Shown here in pieces: positions 58,777-64,000 of a DNA stretch of 64,000 bases; position 1 is the first letter of the stretch; the number at the start of each line of letters is the position of its first letter. Origin of the DNA: WLMZ01 sp037139095 (GTDB lineage: Bacteria > Actinomycetota > Acidimicrobiia > Acidimicrobiales > Ilumatobacteraceae); assembly GCA_037139095.1 (NCBI GenBank), contig JBAXHD010000007.1, positions 1 through 64,000 of the forward strand. The letters are read 5' to 3'. The translations under genes and the position numbers were made by a program. The notes beneath the pieces are model-generated. The model did not search any database. It was not told the origin of the DNA and worked only from the letters and a program-made list of their open reading frames with translations.

Positions 58777-59146
58777 GAGCGTGTGTTCGACCTATCGGGG
58801 GGGTACGGCGAGCGATTGGTCATCGTCGCCTAGCACTCGTCGCTGCCGTTGTAACGGGGCGACTCGGGCAATCAATACAGCAGCCACGCATGGCCACGAC
58901 CGGGCGATCATACACACGACATATCCGCTCAGGGTAGAGATCTTGACCAACTCTAAACAAAGCGTCTAGCTGCGGTTTTGTCCAAAATCTCAACGTTGCC
59001 GACCTCAACATTTTCGGCCGCAGAACGTCGCTGACAGCCCACTCACAGAGGCTCAAGTTGGCCCCATCACCTATGATTTCGGCCACGTCGCAGGTGAACC
59101 GATTGGGGTCACCTCAATGACTCCCCAACGAGGCAGGACCCCTACG
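58777..59146. other. intergenic region with no supported gene
   Basis: About 370 bases between the repeat membrane protein and the NTF2-like gene. Open frames exist on both strands (about 64 and 88 codons) but neither shows family features. A patch near 58920-58990 is AT-richer than its surroundings and could hold promoters for either side. No RNA gene was recognised. Confidence 0.4.
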
Positions 59147-59635
59147 ATGACCGACAATCAACGCTTGGCCGATGCTCTTGATCACAGCGAGATTCGTCGA
59201 CTGCAAGACGCCTATGCCGACACCGTGTCGCGTCGCCAATGGAGCGAGTTGGCCGATCTGTTCCTGCCAACCGTGGTGCTCGAACTCGACCTACGCGACT
59301 CCACTATGCGCCTCGAAGGGCCACAAAATATCGGTGAGTTCATCGGCCGATCGGTTGCCCAATTCGAGTTCTTTCAATTCGGCATCCTCGGCACTCGCAT
59401 ACACCTGCGCAGCAACGGCGACCCCGATGCAGCATCGGCACGCATGTACATGACCGAATTACGACAGACGCCGGCCGGACACTGGTCGCAGGTCTACGGC
59501 GTGTACCACGACAAATTTGTCCGACTCGAAAACCGCTGGTGGTTTGCCCATCGCACCTATCACTCACTCGCCCGCAATAATCAGCCAGCGACAGTGTTCG
59601 AGTTCCCGCATCACCTGCGGCTCGAAGATCTCTGA
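59147..59635 (+). CDS. NTF2-like / SnoaL-like protein
   Basis: A 162-residue cone-shaped alpha-beta fold protein. HSEIRRLQDAYADTVSRRQWSELADLFLPTVVLELDL is the helical start of the SnoaL_4 group, and FVRLENRWWFAHRTYHSL the final strands. Members bind or isomerise small ligands or serve as ring hydroxylase beta-like subunits. AGGA eight bases before ATG 59147 supports the start. An ATG at 59117 lies upstream in frame. No pathway is evident nearby. Confidence 0.78.
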   Translation: MTDNQRLADALDHSEIRRLQDAYADTVSRRQWSELADLFLPTVVLELDLRDSTMRLEGPQNIGEFIGRSVAQFEFFQFGILGTRIHLRSNGDPDAASARMYMTELRQTPAGHWSQVYGVYHDKFVRLENRWWFAHRTYHSLARNNQPATVFEFPHHLRLEDL

Positions 59636-59640
59636 TCTCG

Positions 59641-60735
59641 TTACGGCGCCGGCATCGGCTGCGTCAGCCCGACCCGCGGTAGCTCAACAAACGTGCGACC
59701 TGGCGTGAGGCCCACCACTGAGCCATCATCGGCGGTGAGCACAAACGGCAACAAGCGATCAGTGCGCTTCCATGTTGCGTGCACATAGTTGCCGCCAGTG
59801 AACACATACGCCTCGCCCGTACCGATGGTCTGCGCATCGGGGCTATCGGAGATACCGGGGAGGTAGTTCATCTCGAGCACAACCACGTTGTTGGTCGTGA
59901 CCTGACCGCCCGCTGCGTCGAAGTGAGCGTTGCCGCCCATCTGGCGGTAATACAGCCCCTTGGCTGCGCTCCATTGCCAGTTGACCTTGATTGAGTCGAG
60001 CTTCACGTCGACCCCGGCGCTTGGCGTACCTGCGACAGCATCGCCATCGCGTCGGTACGAGAACTGTCGCACCGGAGGTTGCGATCCAGCGGGAGCCTTC
60101 GTCCACAACGCGCTGGTGTTTGAGTACAGGTTGTGCGGCACCGGCTTGTCGGAGGTGCGGAAGTACACCCCAACGCGAAGTTGACTGAGGTTCACTAGAT
60201 CGCTCGCATCAACCGCTGCGGTCACGGTCTTATTGCCGCCACTCCATGCAAAAAGAGGATGGTTGTACGATCCAAACAGGTTGATGTCTTGAATGCGACC
60301 CGACCGGATCGGGCCAACTGGATCGCTGTTGTGGCTTTGAAAGACCATCGCAAACCGCGTGATATGGGCGTTCACAATTTCTTCGAACACGATGTCGGCG
60401 GCGTTGAATCCAGTTTGCGGACGGGCGCCCCCGGCGTTGTCGATCTTCACCACAAGTGCTGGACGCGCAGCGACGACTGGGTCGGTAACAGCGATACCCG
60501 TGAGCGGATACACGGGCGGGCCGGGATCGGTAGTGGTGGTAGGAGGCAGCGTTGTTGGCGCAACAGTTTCGGGCGGCACGGTTGATGTGGGCACCAGCGC
60601 GATCGTCACTGGCGCCGACACCACGGTTGCGCTGCCCGATGAACTGCTGCAACTGGTACCCGCGACAAACAACCCGAGCAACAACGCCGTCGAAGCGACA
60701 CGACGAACCGGCAACACAACAAAGGCTGAGCGCAT
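59641..60735 (-). CDS. DUF3048-family lipoprotein-like protein
   Basis: A 364-residue exported protein. A signal sequence (VRRVASTALLLGLFVAGTSCSSSS) ends in a Cys that suits a lipoprotein although the -3 residue is not typical. A Thr/Pro linker is followed by the DUF3048 domain: YPLTGIAV, ARPALVVKIDNAGGARPQTGFNAADIVFEE, FQSHNSDPVGPIRSGR and the later YTW-like core. DUF3048 (YerB) proteins are extracytoplasmic with unknown function, in Bacillus linked to DNA repair-adjacent genes. Start ATG 60735. Confidence 0.83.
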   Translation of the reverse strand: MRSAFVVLPVRRVASTALLLGLFVAGTSCSSSSGSATVVSAPVTIALVPTSTVPPETVAPTTLPPTTTTDPGPPVYPLTGIAVTDPVVAARPALVVKIDNAGGARPQTGFNAADIVFEEIVNAHITRFAMVFQSHNSDPVGPIRSGRIQDINLFGSYNHPLFAWSGGNKTVTAAVDASDLVNLSQLRVGVYFRTSDKPVPHNLYSNTSALWTKAPAGSQPPVRQFSYRRDGDAVAGTPSAGVDVKLDSIKVNWQWSAAKGLYYRQMGGNAHFDAAGGQVTTNNVVVLEMNYLPGISDSPDAQTIGTGEAYVFTGGNYVHATWKRTDRLLPFVLTADDGSVVGLTPGRTFVELPRVGLTQPMPAP

Positions 60736-60812
60736 ATGAATCCAAGCTTCTACGAGGGGAAGGCTTGACCACGGTCTCGCCAAAGAAGAAACCCCAGTCT
60801 GTCAAATATCGA

Positions 60813-60829
60813 GCGACCACGTTGGTCGC
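60813..60829. terminator. 7-bp hairpin in the gap between DUF3048 and propeller genes
   Basis: GCGACCA (60813-60819) and TGGTCGC (60823-60829) flank CGT, with TTT after the right arm. It lies in the 148-base gap between the beta-propeller gene's stop (60884) and the DUF3048 start (60735). On the plus strand it looks like an intrinsic terminator, on the minus strand it would end the propeller transcript with less T support. Confidence 0.4.
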
Positions 60830-60883
60830 TTTGCCATGCAATGCATCGCAGACCTCGGCGACCACTCGAGCGCCGCGCAGCGG

Positions 60884-62134
60884 CTACTTGTCGATGAACA
60901 CGTGCAGCGAGCCGGCGTAGTTCGCGACCCAGACTTGGCGGGTTGGCGCATCGTAGGTAACCCCAACCGGATGCATCCCCGACGGTTCGGTCTGCAGGAT
61001 GTTCATATCGACCGTGCGTACCTTGCTGACCGTTCCGTCTTGGTAGTTCACCACGTACAAGCTCTCGCCGTCGTCAGACAGCGCCATCGTGCGAGGCTCG
61101 GTTCCGGTTGCGGCGGTGCCCACCTCGCGATCAGCGCTGAGGTCGATCTTGCGCACCGAGTTCTGATGATTGTTCGACACGTAGAGGTAGCGATCGTCGG
61201 GCGACAACAACAAGTGACGCGGTGTCACCCCGGCATCGGCTACAGCGCCAACAACCGCTTGCTTGCCGAGGTCTACTTTCACAATCTTGTTCTCGCCCAT
61301 TACCGCGACGTAGGCGTACCGCGAGTCTTTGGTGATGGCGATTCCGCGAGGATGCCGGCCGATGTTGATGCGCGTGATCGGCGTGTCGTTGGCGGTATCG
61401 ATCATGGTGAGATCGAAGCCACACCAGTTTGAAACGAGCAGCTGCGCGCCATCGGGCGTGATGGCCATGAACTTCGGCACAGCTCCAGTAGGGATGGCTT
61501 TATCGATGCTGAATGTCTTGGTGTTGACCTTGTAGATATAGCTGTCATCCCAATGGCCGCGGTTGCAATTGTCGTCGGCAACAGGGTTGAAGCCATGGCC
61601 GTACATCTTGTAGTTCGATACGTAGACCGACAGTCCATCGTGGGCGAACGCGGCCTCCACCGGAGCTCCCTTCGCGTTGACGCCGCCCGCTACGCCCAAC
61701 GCAGCGAGGTCTACGTTGTCGGGAATCTTGGCAACCAACGTGCCCGTGCGATCGAACACCATCATGTTGTGGCGATACATCATGTTCTGCGCGAAGAAGA
61801 GTCCAGTGCCCGACGCAACAATGCTCTTCGGTTGAAGGTCAGCGTTGCTTACTACGAACGCACTCTCGAGTCGACGCTGCGCGCTTGTCTTGCCGTCGCC
61901 TGTAGCGAGAGGGGCCGCGGCAATCGCAGGTGCCACGGTGGTCGGTGATGGCGCCGAAGATGTTGATGTGGATACCGAGGCATCTGGCTGGGCGACTGCG
62001 CTCTCGCGAGCGGATGGACGCAGCGCAAGCGCCAGGGCTACAGCAATGAGAGCAACAAGCGAAATGAGGCCAAGGGAACCGAGCAGACGAGCGTGCGTTC
62101 GCACCCAACCTCGAAGGCCCGGGGTTCGAGTCAT
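60884..62134 (-). CDS. membrane-anchored YVTN-type beta-propeller protein
   Basis: A 416-residue protein with one N-terminal transmembrane helix (LLGSLGLISLVALIAVALALAL), a Ser/Thr/Ala linker, then repeated propeller blades: LSVYVSNYKMYG, AQLLVSNWCGFDLTMIDTAND, SRYAYVAVMGENKIVKVDLG, RYLYVSNNHQNSVRKIDL and GESLYVVNYQDGTVSKVR. These are YncE/YVTN repeats. Such proteins are extracytoplasmic and may bind surface molecules or ligands. The first two blades contain unusual insertions. The gene is divergent from an ABC transporter. Confidence 0.82.
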   Translation of the reverse strand: MTRTPGLRGWVRTHARLLGSLGLISLVALIAVALALALRPSARESAVAQPDASVSTSTSSAPSPTTVAPAIAAAPLATGDGKTSAQRRLESAFVVSNADLQPKSIVASGTGLFFAQNMMYRHNMMVFDRTGTLVAKIPDNVDLAALGVAGGVNAKGAPVEAAFAHDGLSVYVSNYKMYGHGFNPVADDNCNRGHWDDSYIYKVNTKTFSIDKAIPTGAVPKFMAITPDGAQLLVSNWCGFDLTMIDTANDTPITRINIGRHPRGIAITKDSRYAYVAVMGENKIVKVDLGKQAVVGAVADAGVTPRHLLLSPDDRYLYVSNNHQNSVRKIDLSADREVGTAATGTEPRTMALSDDGESLYVVNYQDGTVSKVRTVDMNILQTEPSGMHPVGVTYDAPTRQVWVANYAGSLHVFIDK

Positions 62135-62250
62135 GGGTCAAGAGTACCTGCAACGCGAACGCCCCAACCAGCAACGTATGCTGCGACCACGGTCAAGAAC
62201 CTCTCCCCGACCACTCTCGGTCGAATGCGTACAACTGAAAGCAGGCGGTG

Positions 62251-63210
62251 ATGACTGATCCGGTCGTCGAAGTCGAAGGACTCTGGAAGACCTTTGGCAG
62301 CGTAAGCGCCGTCGAAGATCTTTCGTTCAGCATCCAACGCGGTCAGGTGTACGGCTTGCTGGGCCCCAACGGCGCTGGCAAGACCACCACGTTGCGGGTG
62401 CTGATGGGTCTCGAACGACCCACCCGCGGATCAACACGGTTGTTCGGAACCACGGTGACACCCAGCAGTCCCGAACTGTTCCGAGTGGGCGCCCTGGTTG
62501 AGCAAGCGGCGTTTGTGCCGCACCTCAGCGGTATGCGCAATCTCGCGCTGTGGTGGGAAGCCGCCGGGCAGCACATGCGCGACGCCGACCTCGATGGTGC
62601 GCTCGCCATTGCTGGCCTTGGCGACGCAGTGCATCGCAAGGTGAAGACCTACTCGCAAGGGATGAAGCAACGACTCGGATTCGCTCGTCTCTTGCTCAGT
62701 CGACCCGAACTGTTGGTACTTGATGAGCCAACGAACGGACTCGACCCGGGCGAGATCCGCGAGATCCGCGAACTGATCGGCAGGCTCACCAGTCACGGCG
62801 CAACCGTGTTGCTGTCGAGCCACCATCTCAGCGAGGTAGAGCAGGTCTGCAGCCACGCGCTGGTCATGAACCATGGCCGCCTCATCACCAGCGGAACGGT
62901 CAGCGAACTTGTCGGCACCACCCGTTCGATCTATGTCGAGGTCGATGATCGCCAACGCGCCCTTGCTGTGCTGTCGGGCTTGCCTGAAGTGGCCCACGTT
63001 CAGACGCAGGGAGACGGACTCGTGATGGAGTTGGTTGGCGGACAACGTTCTGATGTCGCCGCCGCAATCGTGAGCGCCGGGCTTCAGCTTGAGACGATCA
63101 TGCCGACCCAACGACTCGAAGATGCCTTCTTAGACCTACTCGCTGCAGGCGATGCCGCACGACCACAACTGCATGGCACCTCGCCTGCCAACTCAATTGG
63201 GGCCAACTGA
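62251..63210 (+). CDS. ABC transporter ATP-binding protein (CcmA/NatA type)
   Basis: A 319-residue ATPase: Walker A GPNGAGKT, signature YSQGMKQRL, Walker B LLVLDEPTNGLD, switch His in LLSSHHLSEVEQ. The C-terminal extension (VDDRQRALAVLSGLPEVAHVQTQGDG) is typical of NatA-like and drug-exporting systems. ATG at 62251 is chosen over GTG at 62248. The stop and the ATG of the permease overlap (TGATG). Exports an unknown substrate. Confidence 0.92.
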   Translation: MTDPVVEVEGLWKTFGSVSAVEDLSFSIQRGQVYGLLGPNGAGKTTTLRVLMGLERPTRGSTRLFGTTVTPSSPELFRVGALVEQAAFVPHLSGMRNLALWWEAAGQHMRDADLDGALAIAGLGDAVHRKVKTYSQGMKQRLGFARLLLSRPELLVLDEPTNGLDPGEIREIRELIGRLTSHGATVLLSSHHLSEVEQVCSHALVMNHGRLITSGTVSELVGTTRSIYVEVDDRQRALAVLSGLPEVAHVQTQGDGLVMELVGGQRSDVAAAIVSAGLQLETIMPTQRLEDAFLDLLAAGDAARPQLHGTSPANSIGAN

Positions 63211-64000
63211 TGATCTCGCTCATTCGAACAGAGTTCACCAAGGCGGCAGTGCGGATGCGCTCGCTCATCATCGCTGTGTTGCTTGTGGGCCTGCCAACGC
63301 TCATCGTCGTGGCAATCAACGCGCGAGGCGATCGACCAAGCCGTCGCGGCGGCGAAGGCGACGGACTCTTCCGGCTTGCCAGCCAAAGTGGATTGTTAGT
63401 GCCTGCGGCTGTGCTCAGCGTGACCAGTGGCTTCTTGCTCATCATCATTGCCGGCACTCTCGCAGGCGACTCGGTAGCCAGCGACTCAAGCTGGGGCAAC
63501 CTTCGCTACGTTCTCATGCGGCCTGTGCCCAGAGGCCGACTCCTCGCCGCCAAAGCATTTGTGGCGGCCACGCTCATTTGGGCGGCAACCATCTTGGTTG
63601 CCGTCGCTGGCCTCGTAGCGGGCATCGCAATGTTTGGCGTGCATGCGGCAACTGTGCCCGGCATCGGGGGCATCGGCGGTCTCGGCGGCGGGTTCACCCT
63701 CACGACCGGCGACCTCTTGGTGCGAGTGGTCGCAGGCACTGCATACGTCGCCTTCGGATTTACTGCCCTCCTGGCATTGGGAACGTTGTTCTCAACGCTC
63801 ACCGATACAGCGGCCAGCGCTATCGGAGCAACCATCGGCGTGTACATCGTGTCTGAGATCCTCGACAGCATCAGTCAGCTTGGCGTTGCCCGCTATGGCT
63901 TTCCCACGCACTACCTCGGCGCATGGGAGGCAATGTTCACCCAGAACACCTACTCACGCGACATGATCGCTGGGGTCGTGGTGCAACTGTGTTACCTCGT
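63210..64000 (+). CDS. ABC-2-type permease, 3' end beyond the window
   Basis: Starts MISLIRTEFTKAAVRMRSLI and continues open to the edge (263 residues). Hydrophobic helices include IIAVLLVGLPTLIVVAI, LLIIIAGTLAGDSVAS and AYVAFGFTALLALGTLFSTL. The AGDSVASDSSWGNLRYVLMRPV stretch matches ABC-2 permeases of the NatB/YhfE type that pair with the preceding ATPase. The last part of the protein is missing, so the fold's end cannot be described. Confidence 0.85.
   Translation, partial: MISLIRTEFTKAAVRMRSLIIAVLLVGLPTLIVVAINARGDRPSRRGGEGDGLFRLASQSGLLVPAAVLSVTSGFLLIIIAGTLAGDSVASDSSWGNLRYVLMRPVPRGRLLAAKAFVAATLIWAATILVAVAGLVAGIAMFGVHAATVPGIGGIGGLGGGFTLTTGDLLVRVVAGTAYVAFGFTALLALGTLFSTLTDTAASAIGATIGVYIVSEILDSISQLGVARYGFPTHYLGAWEAMFTQNTYSRDMIAGVVVQLCYL

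Noticed and set aside
1..64000. tRNA or rRNA genes, insertion sequences, prophage or integrase genes
   Set aside because: Read by eye, no cloverleaf-like RNA, transposase or integrase motif or direct-repeat border was seen. A tRNA search program has not been run.

Overview
The window reads as about 64 kb of a high-GC, gene-dense actinobacterial chromosome. Features that suggest Actinobacteria, probably near the Acidimicrobiia (inference, no marker gene is present), are F420-dependent enzymes (Ddn family, PPOX class, LLM class), mycofactocin genes mftE and mftF with a dedicated electron-transfer flavoprotein set, glucosyl-3-phosphoglycerate synthase, DUF3048, DUF3052 and DUF4395 proteins, a FolB-FolK fusion, and many GTG starts with ATGA/GTGA stop-start overlaps. 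I see no rRNA, tRNA, insertion sequence, prophage or CRISPR array. Both ends cut genes.

Layout. 1-6.2 kb: a catabolic group with a partial VOC (extradiol dioxygenase-like) protein, an MhpA-like FAD hydroxylase, a 4-coumarate-CoA ligase-like enzyme and an ACAD10/11-like acyl-CoA dehydrogenase, then an EamA exporter. 6.2-9.3 kb: single genes including a Ddn-type F420 enzyme, a GH29 fucosidase and a 1-Cys peroxiredoxin. 9.3-14.1 kb, minus strand: a coupled operon of a zinc-ribbon/adenylate cyclase/AAA/TPR protein, two small carboxymuconolactone decarboxylase (CMD/AhpD)-like proteins, and an NMN adenylyltransferase. The second CMD protein has an in-frame TGA exactly where the second Cys of its CxxC motif belongs, followed by a hairpin with a GGTC loop. 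I read it as a selenoprotein. 14.3-20.5 kb: a MacB/FtsX-type ABC exporter with two large paralogous permeases, then an F420 PPOX protein. 21.8-27.3 kb: a tightly overlapping redox operon (ETF alpha, FixC, FixX, ETF beta, MftE, MftF), which is a mycofactocin satellite locus without mftA-D. 27.4-33.6 kb: DUF4395, an alanine-racemase-like protein paired with a membrane acyltransferase, an acyl-CoA synthetase, a ROK kinase and a D-cysteine desulfhydrase-like enzyme.

33.7-36.5 kb: an ECF sigma factor overlapping a membrane Thr/Pro-rich protein (possible anti-sigma), an acidic secreted repeat protein, uracil-DNA glycosylase and three clear terminators. 36.5-43.3 kb, minus: a branched-chain-amino-acid-type ABC system built from fused parts: LivH-LivM in one polypeptide, an MFS-LivF-LivG triple fusion, and an anchored binding protein. 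43.3-50 kb: YihY membrane protein, PhyH dioxygenase, FolB-FolK, a divergent DHPS-like protein, GpgS, an LLM oxidoreductase and an amidase. 50-53.4 kb, minus: agmatine deiminase, N-carbamoylputrescine amidase and an FGGY kinase, all overlapping. 53.4-58.7 kb: carotenoid oxygenase preceded by a 57-residue SHOCT-like protein, an SRPBCC protein, an iron/2-oxoglutarate oxygenase, a DUF2127 protein and a membrane protein with VVQPAP repeats. 59-64 kb: an NTF2-like protein, DUF3048 lipoprotein-like protein, an anchored beta-propeller and a NatA-type ABC transporter whose permease runs off the end.

The strongest leads are the putative selenoprotein with its SECIS-like element, the MFS-LivF-LivG fusion, and the mycofactocin-linked electron-transfer operon.
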